DNA from: an uncultured Ilumatobacter sp.
GTDB lineage: Bacteria; Actinomycetota; Acidimicrobiia; Acidimicrobiales; Ilumatobacteraceae
NCBI GenBank assembly: GCA_937905835.1
Contig: CALCXK010000054.1
Span: 1 to 64,000 of the forward strand
Length of the DNA stretch: 64,000 nucleotides
Reading direction: 5' to 3'
Part shown: in pieces, positions 44,033 to 52,877 of the stretch
Numbering within the stretch: the first letter of the stretch is position 1
How the letters are laid out: every line of letters starts with the position of its first letter
Made by a program: the position numbers and the translations under genes
The notes under the pieces: model-generated
What the model saw: only the letters and a program-made list of their open reading frames with translations
What the model was told of the DNA's origin: nothing
The model's database searches: none

Positions 44033-44128
44033 CGGATGCAGGGTAACTCGCCGTCTCGAAACGTGGTGCTATGTGCTCGAGCTCGGCCGCATTACGCCAT
44101 GCTTTCCGGCACACCCTACAGTTCTGAC

Positions 44129-44917
44129 ATGTCCAGCGATTCTCCATTCGATCTCACCGGCCGCGTTGCTCTGATCACCGGAGGGAACAGCGGCATCGGC
44201 CTCGGCATGGCTGAGGGGCTCGCGGCGCACGGAGCCGACGTGGCGATCTGGGGGACTCACTCGGAGAAGAACGAACGAGCTCTCGACATTTTGAGTGACT
44301 ATGACGTCGAACTGTTGTCGATCATCTGCGATGTCAGCGACGAGGCCGCGGTGATCGAGTCGATGCAGGAGACTGTCGATGCGCTCGGGCGGATCGACGC
44401 GGTGTTTGTCAACGCCGGGATCAGCGGTAGGTCGCCGAGCTTCCTCGAGATGACCAGTGAAGACTGGCGGCGTGTGATGTCGGTCAACCTCGACGGCGCG
44501 TTTTACACGGCGCGTGAAGCGGCCAAACACATGGTTGGTCGGTTTGAGGAGGGTGACCGTTCAGGCGGGTCGATCGTGTTCACATCGTCGGGCTCATCGG
44601 AGTTCGGCTCGGCATCCGGGCAGCACTACGGGGCCACTAAGGCCGGTGTCAACGCGATGATGCGGGGCATCGCTGTTGCGCACGCTCGCCACAATATTCG
44701 TTGCAACTCGATCCTGCCGGGTTGGATCGAGAGCGACATGACTGCCAACGCGTTCGGCTGGGACAAGTTCGTCGACAAGGTTATGCCGCGTATTCCATCC
44801 CGGCGGTGGGGTACGAAGGAGGACTTCGCTGGGATCGCTACGTACCTCGCCAGCTCGGCCAGCTCGTACCACACGGGCGACATCATTCGAATCGATGGCG
44901 GTTTCCATTCGTTTTAA
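44129..44917 (+). CDS. SDR family oxidoreductase
   Basis: A 262-residue classical short-chain dehydrogenase with 'ALITGGNSGIGLGMAEGL' (cofactor loop), 'VFVNAGISGRS' (NAG motif), catalytic Ser in 'FTSSGSSEFG' and 'YGATKAGVNAMM' (YxxxK). A C-terminal 'SYHTGDIIRIDGGFHSF' is typical of sugar- or hydroxy-acid dehydrogenases. ATG 44129 is the family start. The substrate is unknown. It is divergent from dxs. Confidence 0.9.
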   Translation: MSSDSPFDLTGRVALITGGNSGIGLGMAEGLAAHGADVAIWGTHSEKNERALDILSDYDVELLSIICDVSDEAAVIESMQETVDALGRIDAVFVNAGISGRSPSFLEMTSEDWRRVMSVNLDGAFYTAREAAKHMVGRFEEGDRSGGSIVFTSSGSSEFGSASGQHYGATKAGVNAMMRGIAVAHARHNIRCNSILPGWIESDMTANAFGWDKFVDKVMPRIPSRRWGTKEDFAGIATYLASSASSYHTGDIIRIDGGFHSF

Positions 44918-44944
44918 GCGGGCAAGGTATTGAGGGCAACGCGC

Positions 44945-45688
44945 TCAGCCGATGGGTCGGCGATACACGCTCACGTGCTGCACGCTCTCGGAGTCGAACG
45001 AGGTGCCGGCCATGTCGGCATGGCGGGCGTCGAGTACCAGACCCGCGGTGGCCGCCATCGCATCGAGTTGTTCGGGGGTGGCCCAGCGAACCGACCACGG
45101 TCGAAGTCGTACGCCGCCGGTCTCGGTGATCTCGATGAACTGTCCTTCGGCCCGCTGGCTCGACGGGGTCGTCTGCGACACCGACAACACCACACGGTCG
45201 ACAGTCATCGAACGCACGGAGACGGCGCTGCCTTCTGGCGCATCGGCTTCGGGGACGAACGCCTCGACGACGAAGACACCTTGGGGGGCGAGTCGAGCTG
45301 CAACGGCAGAGAAGCAGGCCTGTTGCGCTCCGTTGTCGAGCAGGTTGAAGATGGTGTTGTAGGCGATCAGCGCGGCAGCGAAGGGCCCATCGGGAAGGTT
45401 GTCGACCATGTCACCGTGGACGACCTCGATCGAACCGTCGGTGTCGAGGGCGTGCAACTGATCGAGCATTTCCCGACTCGAATCGATGGCGGTGACTTCC
45501 AGGCCAGCTCGGGCCAGCGGGACAGCGAGCCGACCCGTCCCCGCGCCTAACTCGAGCACGGTGCCAACAGTGCCGACGAGGTCGACCATCCGACTGACGG
45601 TGGCCTCGACGTCGGTGACGTCGCCATACCAGTCGTCATACACGTCGGCGAATCCCGTGCCGTAGGAAGTGGAGTCGTAGCCGCGCAT
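44945..45688 (-). CDS. Class I SAM-dependent methyltransferase
   Basis: A 247-residue protein from ATG 45688 ('MRGYDSTSYGTGFADVYDDWY'). Motif I is 'VLELGAGTGRLAVPLA', followed by 'VTAIDSSREMLDQL', 'VVHGDMVDNLP' and 'AALIAYNTIFNLL'. N-terminal patterns of the 'YDxxA..YDxW' kind are common in small-molecule methyltransferases. The acceptor cannot be predicted. It is convergent with the SDR gene, with a 27-bp gap. Confidence 0.87.
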   Translation of the reverse strand: MRGYDSTSYGTGFADVYDDWYGDVTDVEATVSRMVDLVGTVGTVLELGAGTGRLAVPLARAGLEVTAIDSSREMLDQLHALDTDGSIEVVHGDMVDNLPDGPFAAALIAYNTIFNLLDNGAQQACFSAVAARLAPQGVFVVEAFVPEADAPEGSAVSVRSMTVDRVVLSVSQTTPSSQRAEGQFIEITETGGVRLRPWSVRWATPEQLDAMAATAGLVLDARHADMAGTSFDSESVQHVSVYRRPIG

Positions 45689-45891
45689 AGGCGCAGTGTC
45701 GCGCACCGCGCCCCGATTTGGCTCGGAATGTGACTTCTTCCGATGTTCGACCTTCCCCAACGACGAAGTCCCCAGCTGGTCAGTGTCCGATTCCCCTCGG
45801 GTGAGAAGTGGACAGCACTGTCCGATTTTGACCCGAGGTAGACCGGACGGCGGCAGTATTGCCGGTTCTTCCGTGCCGATAGCGTGGCCAC

Positions 45892-47076
45892 GTGAATTCG
45901 TCTGGGCCTGTCGATACGGCCATCACCTACCTCGACCACGCAGCGTCGGCGCCCATGCGGCCCGAGGCGGTCGAGGCGATGTTGCCGTACTTGCGCGACC
46001 AATACGCCAACCCGTCGGGCTCACATCGGTTCGCTCGTCAGGCTCGCCAGGCCGTCGACGAGTCACGTGACCGTGTCGCAGCCGTCCTCGGCTGTCGTCC
46101 GAACGACGTCGTGTTCACCGGTAGCGGAACGGAGAGCGACAACATGGCAATCACCGGCGCCGTCACGCGATCCGGTGGCGTCGCGGTGTGTCCCGCCACA
46201 GAGCATCACGCGGTGCTCCAAGTGGTAGAGCACCACGGCGGAGTCGTCGTCGGTGTCGATCACGCCGGTCGTGTTGATCTCGAGCATCTCGCAGCAGCGC
46301 TTGACGAGATCGTCGCTGCCGATCGTTCCGTCGCGATCGTCAGTGTGATGGCAGTGAACAACGAAGTCGGTTCGATCAACGATCTCGAAGCGGTCCGCCG
46401 CGTTGTCCGCCGGCATGCGCCGGGTGCGCTACTTCACACCGATGCGGTGCAAGCGGCGAGCTGGCTCGACTTGCGAGAGGTGACGCCCCATGTCGACCTG
46501 CTTGCGCTGAGCGCGCACAAGTTCGGTGGTCCGAAGGGTGTCGGTGTACTCATCGAGAACGGCGGCCCGAAGATCGATCCCTTGATCATTGGTGGTGGCC
46601 AGGAACGTGAGCGGCGCAGTGGCACTCACAACACGGCAGGCATCGTGGCTGCATCTATCGCGCTGGAACTGACCGATGATGAGCGGGCAACCGAAGTCGT
46701 GCGCATTGCTGCACTGCGCGATCGGCTTGTCGACGACCTGTGCACCCGCCTCGACGGCGTGACCGAGACACTCGATCGCAGCGAGAAGGTTGCCGGCTCT
46801 GGCCACGTGTGTATCGAAGGGATCGAGAGCGAAGCGCTGCTCTTCCTGCTCGATGAGGAGGCGGTGTGTGCCTCGGCAGCATCGGCATGCGCCAGCGGCG
46901 CGATGGAGCCATCACACGTACTCGCTGCGATGGGTGTCCCAGCCGAGCGATCCCTCGGAGCGCTCCGATTGACGCTCGGTCACACAACGACCAACGCAGA
47001 CATCGACCGCGGCGTGCACGTCATTATCGAGGCAGTCCAGCGGCTGCGCTTCCACACAGATCGAGGTATCGCATGA
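45892..47076 (+). CDS. iscS: Cysteine desulfurase (IscS/NifS family)
   Basis: A 394-residue PLP enzyme from GTG 45892. 'TYLDHAASAPMRPEAVEAM' is at the N-terminus, the PLP lysine is Lys210 in 'LLALSAHKFGGPKG', and the sulfur-carrying cysteine is Cys333 in 'SACASGAMEPSHVL'. It removes sulfur from cysteine for Fe-S clusters and tRNA thiolation. Its stop overlaps mnmA (ATGA, 47073-47076), so the sulfur donor and a thiolase are made together. Confidence 0.93.
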   Translation: MNSSGPVDTAITYLDHAASAPMRPEAVEAMLPYLRDQYANPSGSHRFARQARQAVDESRDRVAAVLGCRPNDVVFTGSGTESDNMAITGAVTRSGGVAVCPATEHHAVLQVVEHHGGVVVGVDHAGRVDLEHLAAALDEIVAADRSVAIVSVMAVNNEVGSINDLEAVRRVVRRHAPGALLHTDAVQAASWLDLREVTPHVDLLALSAHKFGGPKGVGVLIENGGPKIDPLIIGGGQERERRSGTHNTAGIVAASIALELTDDERATEVVRIAALRDRLVDDLCTRLDGVTETLDRSEKVAGSGHVCIEGIESEALLFLLDEEAVCASAASACASGAMEPSHVLAAMGVPAERSLGALRLTLGHTTTNADIDRGVHVIIEAVQRLRFHTDRGIA

Positions 47077-48128
47077 AGGTGATGTGCGCGATGAGCGGCG
47101 GAGTCGATTCGTCCGTTGCAGCGCTACTGCTGCGCGACGCAGGCCACGAGGTGGTCGGCGTCACGATGAAGTTGTGGGGTGGAGACAGTGACACCGGCTG
47201 CTGTTCCGTCTCAGATGTTGATGACGCTCGTCGAGTTGCACAGCAACTCGGTATCGACCACCTCGTCTTCAACTTTGGCAACGACTTCGACAAGCATGTC
47301 GTCGACCCGTACGTCGCAGCTCACGCGAACGGCACGACGCCGAACCCGTGCATCGAGTGCAATCGATTAGTGAAGTTTGCGCGCCTCGCCGAGCGTGCCG
47401 ACCTCCTCGGCTTCGATGTAGTCGCCACTGGCCACCATGCGAACATTGGTCGGACGGACAGCGGCTCGTACACGCTGTTGCGCGGCGACGATCCCGACAA
47501 AGATCAGAGCTATGTCGTACACATGCTCGATCAGAAGCAATTGGCGCGCACCGTGTTCCCGGTCGGGGGCATGCAGAAGTCGAAGGTCCGTGAGCTCGCG
47601 GCGTCCATCGACCTCCGAACCGCCGACAAGCCGGACAGCCAGGACGTCTGCTTCATCACCTCGACCGGCGGGCGAACCTCGTTCCTCGGCGACCGGATCC
47701 CGTTCAACCGTGCCGACGTCGTTGACACCTCCGGCGCGAAGCTTGGCGAAGTTGAGTCGGTCGAGATGGTCACAATCGGTCAGCGCAAGGGCCTCGGCCT
47801 TCCCGGGGGCGGCCCCAAGCGCTACGTGATCGACGTTGACACCAAGGCACAGACTGTCACGGTCGGGGCTGACAGCGACCTACTGCGCGACGACCTCACT
47901 GTTCGTCGGATGGCATGGGTCGACGGCCCGACGTCTGGCGAGGTGCTCGTGCAGGCAAGCGCTCACGGGACTCCGAAGGCAGCAACGATCAACGTGTTCA
48001 GCGACGGGGTTGACGACCACGTCGACGTCGTGTGGGTAGAGCAACAGCGCCGGATCGCTCCCGGACAGAGCGTTGTGTTCTACGACCTGTCCGACACCAG
48101 GGTGCTTGGCGGCGGCATCGCCGACTGA
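47073..48128 (+). CDS. mnmA: tRNA-specific 2-thiouridylase
   Basis: A 351-residue ATP-PPi loop enzyme. The P-loop is 'AMSGGVDSSVAALLL', followed by 'GCCSVSDVDDARRVAQQLGI', the first catalytic cysteine in 'NPCIECNRLVKF', 'ATGHHANIG', and the second cysteine in 'KPDSQDVCFI'. It makes the 2-thio group of wobble uridine 34. The frame extends upstream inside iscS; ATG 47073 is set by homology and by the 4-bp overlap. Confidence 0.96.
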   Translation: MKVMCAMSGGVDSSVAALLLRDAGHEVVGVTMKLWGGDSDTGCCSVSDVDDARRVAQQLGIDHLVFNFGNDFDKHVVDPYVAAHANGTTPNPCIECNRLVKFARLAERADLLGFDVVATGHHANIGRTDSGSYTLLRGDDPDKDQSYVVHMLDQKQLARTVFPVGGMQKSKVRELAASIDLRTADKPDSQDVCFITSTGGRTSFLGDRIPFNRADVVDTSGAKLGEVESVEMVTIGQRKGLGLPGGGPKRYVIDVDTKAQTVTVGADSDLLRDDLTVRRMAWVDGPTSGEVLVQASAHGTPKAATINVFSDGVDDHVDVVWVEQQRRIAPGQSVVFYDLSDTRVLGGGIAD

Positions 48129-48145
48129 ATCTGCCCTGGCGTGAT

Positions 48146-49042
48146 TTAGAGGAGGCGAATGCCGCGGGCTGCAGCAGTTGCCAGTGCTTCGCCCGGCCGG
48201 CTCGGGCTGATCAGGAAGCCCGTCATGTGGATGGCTTTGCCGCCCGGATCTTGCGGCGTAAATGCGAAGACTGTCGTGACGGTTTCGAGCGCCTGTACTT
48301 CGATTGCATAGCCACTGGCCGGGCCGGTGAGGTCGGCCGCTTCGGTGTCGACTGGGGCGAGGCGCATGCCGCCGAGCTGATCGGAACGAACCATGAGTGT
48401 GTCGGCGAGGACGACGGGATCGTGGACCACCAGGCCCGCTGGAACGAGGACGAGCCAGCGACGCGAGAACCGATGCCAGCGGGGAATGAGCAGGCCAAGG
48501 CCAGCCACACCGATCACGCTGAGTACGCCGCCGACCACGTACGACTTGGCGGCGAGGAGGAGTGGGCCAAACACAATGCTTGGTGCCCAGAGAGCCCACG
48601 TGACGATGGCTGCGGTGCCGGCAGCTACCGGGAATCGCAAGGGGAGCCGTTCTTCGTCGCCGTACGACGAGGCCTGGACGAACTGGCGACCGACGTCGGC
48701 AGAGAAAATGGCGAACAGGGCGATGCTCGCCGGAATTGCCAGAGCCGCAACCTCGATTGCCTCAGCGCCGCCGAGGACTGCACCGATCGTGACGGGAAGT
48801 GCGAGGGGAGCGAGCACGCGAGCGATTGTCAACGAACGTACCGAGGGGATCGCTAATGCGAACATCACGGCGCCCCACGGCGCCCAGCCGCCGACGCCGG
48901 TGGTCCAGCGCACGGCGTCACTCCGACCGTCGACAGCTCCCTGCAGGGCTGCTCCGCCGAACACCGCGACGACGATCCAGGTGACGCGCGCCACCCAAGC
49001 TGCACTCCGCCTGATCAGCGTGGTCGTGTCGACTGAAGCCAT
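48146..49042 (-). CDS. Hypothetical membrane protein
   Basis: A 298-residue protein from ATG 49042 ('MASVDTTTLIRRSAAWVAR'). The first about 190 residues hold six or more hydrophobic segments. The C-terminal about 100 residues form a soluble part with 'RWHRFSRRWLVLVPAGLVVHDPVVLADTLMV', suggesting a PH-like (bPH-type) domain on the cytoplasmic side. I do not recognise a named family. It is convergent with mnmA (18 bp apart) and divergent from the MetE-like gene. Confidence 0.75.
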   Translation of the reverse strand: MASVDTTTLIRRSAAWVARVTWIVVAVFGGAALQGAVDGRSDAVRWTTGVGGWAPWGAVMFALAIPSVRSLTIARVLAPLALPVTIGAVLGGAEAIEVAALAIPASIALFAIFSADVGRQFVQASSYGDEERLPLRFPVAAGTAAIVTWALWAPSIVFGPLLLAAKSYVVGGVLSVIGVAGLGLLIPRWHRFSRRWLVLVPAGLVVHDPVVLADTLMVRSDQLGGMRLAPVDTEAADLTGPASGYAIEVQALETVTTVFAFTPQDPGGKAIHMTGFLISPSRPGEALATAAARGIRLL

Positions 49043-49150
49043 GTACACATGTTGCCGGGAACCGACGGTTCTCACGACGGTTACCGAGAGATCATTTTCG
49101 AAATTCAGTCGGATTCGGTTGCAGGGCCTTCTGCATGGAACGATGAACAG

Positions 49151-50080
49151 GTGATCGCAAGGGACAGTCGTTTTGCCAATGGGGCAGCGACAAGCGTGGG
49201 CGCACTGCCGCACCGTGACGCAGCAGCTGCCGCTGCGTTTGCGATGGGCGAATTCGAGATTGCTACCGTCCCGTCGCTGCCGAACGTGGCGGCGTTCACC
49301 GCTGACGCGCTGGCGACCGAGCGCCTCGACGATTCGGCCTTCGCCGGACTACACGCCTTCCTCAATCTGGCCCGCAATGTGTCGTTCGACGGCCTGCCGG
49401 TCACTTGGCATCTTCCAGGCCCGCTCACGATCGGCGCATCGCTCTGCGAAGCGGGCGTTGCGCCCGTCGAGGCGTTTGCGCTCGCGGTCGAGGTTGCTCG
49501 GGGCAAGTTGCTCGACGTGTCTGGCGAAATCTCCGGCGCCCTGCCCTCATCACCGCAACTCGTCATGCTCGACGAGCCGGCGCTTGCCGACCTGATGTCG
49601 CCCGATTTTCCCATCCCGCCTGATCATGCGATCGACGTAATCTCCAGTGCGATGGCCTGTATCGCAGGGGCAGCAGTCGTCGGCATCCATTGCGAAGAAC
49701 TCTGTGACTTGGCCACGATGCTCGCTGCCGGCCCGGGGGTCATCTCCGTGCCGGTCGACGAAAAGCTGGTCGACTGGACTGGATACATCAACCGGTTCCT
49801 CGACGACGGCGGCGTCATTGCCTGGGGTGTTGTTCCCACGGGCGGGCCGATCGCTTCGACGTCCGAGCGGTATTGGCGTCAGCTCAGTGAGCTCTGGTGC
49901 GAACTTGTGGCTCGCGGGTGCGACCCAGTGGCGCTGCGGCGCCAGAGCATGGTCACGCCGGGCGGCAGTCTTGACGCTCACGCGGTCTCGGTTGCCCGTC
50001 GGCTCGCCCGGATGACGGCCGAAATTTCCAAGCGGGTCAAAGACCAGGCCAACGCGACGCGCTTTGCGCTCGGCGCCTGA
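49151..50080 (+). CDS. MetE/UROD-like protein between mnmA and ligA
   Basis: About 309 residues from GTG 49151; the start is uncertain, as the frame opens at 49049, only 6 bp from the divergent gene. It resembles the C-terminal barrel of cobalamin-independent methionine synthase in 'SVGALPHRDAAAAAAFAMGE', 'TWHLPGPLTIGASL', 'VVGIHCEEL' and 'WGVVPTGGP'. A typical MetE zinc cluster is not evident. Mycobacteria have a similar gene just before ligA (Rv3015c type), also described as methionine synthase-like. The reaction is unknown. Confidence 0.75.
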   Translation: MIARDSRFANGAATSVGALPHRDAAAAAAFAMGEFEIATVPSLPNVAAFTADALATERLDDSAFAGLHAFLNLARNVSFDGLPVTWHLPGPLTIGASLCEAGVAPVEAFALAVEVARGKLLDVSGEISGALPSSPQLVMLDEPALADLMSPDFPIPPDHAIDVISSAMACIAGAAVVGIHCEELCDLATMLAAGPGVISVPVDEKLVDWTGYINRFLDDGGVIAWGVVPTGGPIASTSERYWRQLSELWCELVARGCDPVALRRQSMVTPGGSLDAHAVSVARRLARMTAEISKRVKDQANATRFALGA

Positions 50081-50125
50081 CTCGATTGAGGTGCTCGGGA
50101 TCGCGTTCTAATACGCTGCGATCTG

Positions 50126-52231
50126 ATGAGTTCCGGTGCGACCTCCCCGCAACGCCGTGTCGTCGAACTGCGCGCAGAGATCGCCCATCACAATGAGCGC
50201 TATCACACGCTTGACGACCCCGAGATCGACGATGCCGCTTTTGACGTACTGGCACGAGAACTCCGAGCACTTGAGGCCGAGCACCCCGACCTGATCGTTT
50301 CAGATTCGCCATCGGCTCAAGTTGGCGGATTGATGAGCACAGCGTTTTCCCCTGTCGAGCATCGGGTTCCGATGACCAGCCTCGATAACGCTATGGACCG
50401 TGACGAACTACGTGCCTGGGCCGACCGTGTCGTCAAGGGTCTCGATGGTCAGATCCCGATCTTCGTCTGCGAGCTGAAGTTTGATGGACTGGCGATGAGT
50501 ATTCGCTACGAGAACGGCCAGTTCGTTCAGGCTGCCACGCGCGGCGATGGCCGTGTCGGCGAGGACGTCACCGACAACGTCAAGACGATCGCTGACGTAC
50601 CCCATGTGCTGACTTCACCGGATGACGGCACGTTGCTTTCCGCCGTCCCGCCGGTGGTTGAAGTGCGTGGCGAGGTGTATATGCGAACCTCGGCCTTCGA
50701 TCGGTTGAACGTCCGCGCCGTTGCGGCAGGGGAGAAGCCGTTCGTCAACCCTCGGAACTCGGCAGCTGGCAGCCTTCGCCAAAAGGACGCGACCAAGACC
50801 GCCGAACGCGAGCTGTCGTTCTGGGCGTACCAGCTCGGCGAGGTCATTGACGGTCCCGAGTTCACGAGCCACGTCGACACGCTCAACTGGGTCGGCGAAC
50901 TCGGATTCCCGATCAACGAACACGTCAAACGATTCGACACCATCGACGAGGTCGCGACGCACTGCAAGCAATGGCAGGACGAGCGCCACGCGCTCGACTA
51001 TGAGATCGACGGCGTTGTGATCAAGGTTGACGATCCGCAGCAGCGTGACATTCTCGGATTTACAGCGAGGGCGCCCCGCTGGGCTATCGCGTACAAGTTC
51101 CCGCCGGAGGAACGCACCACTACGCTGCTCGACATTCAGGTGTCTGTCGGACGAACCGGACGCGCCACTCCCTTTGCAGTGCTCGACCCGGTGTTCGTGG
51201 GAGGCTCGACGATCGGAATGGCAACACTGCACAATCGCGAGCAGGTTGCGGTCAAAGACGTGCGACCCGGTGATCTGGTGATCGTCCGTAAAGCTGGCGA
51301 CGTCATCCCCGAGGTGGTTGGGCCCGCCGCTCAAAACGTGCGTCCGAAGGGGAGTGTGGCATGGGAGTTCCCTGTGGACTGCCCGGGCTGCGGCGTTGCG
51401 CTGATTCTGCCTGAGGGAGAGGCTGACACCCGCTGCTTCAATCCGGATTGTCCGGCGAAACGGATCCAGAAGATTGCCTACTTCGCGGCACGCGTCGGGA
51501 TGGACATCGAAGGTCTCGGTGAGCAGATGATTGAGAAGCTTGTCGGCGCCGGCCTGGTCAACGACGCTGCTGACCTGTATTCGCTCACGGTCGAGCAGTT
51601 GATTGCGCTCGATCGGATCGGCGAGACGAGCGCCACGAACCTGGTCGATTCGATTCAGGGGTCAAAAAACCGTCCGCTCCACAAATTTATGCGGTCGTTG
51701 GGTGTCCGCCACGTCGGGCCATCGGCGTCGCAGGCGCTCGCCGACACTTTCTTCACGCTGCGCGACATTATGGGTCGTTCGATCGAGGAGATGGCAGCCG
51801 TCGACGGTGTGGGCGAGGTCATTGCCACGACGTTCAGCGACTGGTTGGCCGACGCCGCCAACCGAGAACTGATCGACCGCTTTGAAGCGGCAGGAGTGAA
51901 CTTTGGTGACCCGGATGCGGCCGAACGTGTAGCAGAAGCGAAGGCCGCGATTCCGCAGACCTTGGAAGGCAAGGCCGTCGTGGTGACCGGAGCGATTCCC
52001 GGCTACAACCGTGAAGAAGCAGCGGCGGCCATCACATCACGCGGTGGCAAGAGCCCGGGCAGCGTGAGTAAGAAGACGTTGGCGCTCGTGATTGGCGAAA
52101 GCCCGGGAGCGAGCAAGCTGGCGAAGGCCGGATCGCTCGGCGTGCCCATCGTTGAAGCCGAGGGTTTCGAAGAGCTGCTGCAAACTGGCGAGGTGCCGGG
52201 AGCGGGCTCGGAGTCGCACGGCCCCGAGTAG
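50126..52231 (+). CDS. ligA: NAD-dependent DNA ligase
   Basis: A 701-residue LigA with adenylation motif 'CELKFDGLAMSIRYENG' (nucleophile Lys118), 'TRGDGRVGEDVT', OB-fold 'RKAGDVIPEV', the four-cysteine zinc finger ('CPGCGVALILPEGEADTRC' and 'CFNPDCPAKR'), helix-hairpin-helix repeats ('LDRIGETSATNLVDSI') and a C-terminal BRCT domain (about 610-695). It seals DNA nicks in replication and repair. Full length. Confidence 0.97.
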   Translation: MSSGATSPQRRVVELRAEIAHHNERYHTLDDPEIDDAAFDVLARELRALEAEHPDLIVSDSPSAQVGGLMSTAFSPVEHRVPMTSLDNAMDRDELRAWADRVVKGLDGQIPIFVCELKFDGLAMSIRYENGQFVQAATRGDGRVGEDVTDNVKTIADVPHVLTSPDDGTLLSAVPPVVEVRGEVYMRTSAFDRLNVRAVAAGEKPFVNPRNSAAGSLRQKDATKTAERELSFWAYQLGEVIDGPEFTSHVDTLNWVGELGFPINEHVKRFDTIDEVATHCKQWQDERHALDYEIDGVVIKVDDPQQRDILGFTARAPRWAIAYKFPPEERTTTLLDIQVSVGRTGRATPFAVLDPVFVGGSTIGMATLHNREQVAVKDVRPGDLVIVRKAGDVIPEVVGPAAQNVRPKGSVAWEFPVDCPGCGVALILPEGEADTRCFNPDCPAKRIQKIAYFAARVGMDIEGLGEQMIEKLVGAGLVNDAADLYSLTVEQLIALDRIGETSATNLVDSIQGSKNRPLHKFMRSLGVRHVGPSASQALADTFFTLRDIMGRSIEEMAAVDGVGEVIATTFSDWLADAANRELIDRFEAAGVNFGDPDAAERVAEAKAAIPQTLEGKAVVVTGAIPGYNREEAAAAITSRGGKSPGSVSKKTLALVIGESPGASKLAKAGSLGVPIVEAEGFEELLQTGEVPGAGSESHGPE

Positions 52232-52232
52232 G

Positions 52233-52784
52233 TCAGACGACGACGAACGACCAGCTGTACGACTTGGCGTTCTCGCGACCCTCGTCGAGCCGCCAGTAGA
52301 CGACGCTGACCACGTGGCGACCCTGCGTCAATTCGGTGATCGCTGCATTGTCGTTGGGGACGAACGAGATCACCGCGTTGCCGGGGTCGAAGATGGCTGT
52401 CGGCGGCAGCGCGATCTGCTCACCGGGTTGGGCTTCGATCTCGCCGATATTTGTCGTTTCGAGCTCGATGTCGTCGACGATGAGCACCGCTTCGTGGCCG
52501 AATTCGAGGTCGACAGCGATGCGTTCCTGCTGGAGGACCTGGACGGCGTTCTCGACAGGTGAGATCGACTCGATGGCCAGTGGCCGCTCGAGGCCTTCGT
52601 CGCCAGTGATCGCCGTGAAGAACCCCCAGATGATGAGTGCCAGGCCCGCAGCGATGACGAAACTCGCGGTCAGCAAGCCACGGTCAAGGCGCCCACGCGG
52701 CGGCGCTGGGCTGGTGTGCTCGACATCGCCAGCCGGCGACCCAGCGTCTGCCTGGTCAGCATCGGTTGCGTCGATGTCGGTCAC
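52233..52784 (-). CDS. Hypothetical single-pass membrane protein with beta-rich outer domain
   Basis: A 183-residue protein from GTG 52784: an acidic N-terminus, one membrane segment ('LLTASFVIAAGLALIIWGFF', about residues 36-56), then about 120 residues of beta-strand character outside. The phrase 'HVVSVVYWRLDEGRENAKSYSWSFVVV' resembles the CopC-like immunoglobulin fold, but the copper ligands are absent. The stop abuts the ligA stop. No defined function. Confidence 0.7.
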   Translation of the reverse strand: MTDIDATDADQADAGSPAGDVEHTSPAPPRGRLDRGLLTASFVIAAGLALIIWGFFTAITGDEGLERPLAIESISPVENAVQVLQQERIAVDLEFGHEAVLIVDDIELETTNIGEIEAQPGEQIALPPTAIFDPGNAVISFVPNDNAAITELTQGRHVVSVVYWRLDEGRENAKSYSWSFVVV

Positions 52785-52828
52785 CTGCCCAGTATGCCGG
52801 ACCAAAGTGCCTACACGGCGGTGACAGC

Positions 52829-52843
52829 TGGCGCCTGGCGCCA
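52829..52843. repeat. Perfect 7-1-7 palindrome upstream of the PASTA gene
   Basis: TGGCGCC T GGCGCCA lies in the 93-bp divergent gap between the CopC-like protein and the PASTA kinase-like gene, 35 bp before the latter's ATG. It could be an operator or a member of the 6-1-6 palindrome group. Confidence 0.45.
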
Positions 52844-52877
52844 CTCGGTCGAGCGGAAGCGGTAGATTCTGCCCGCT

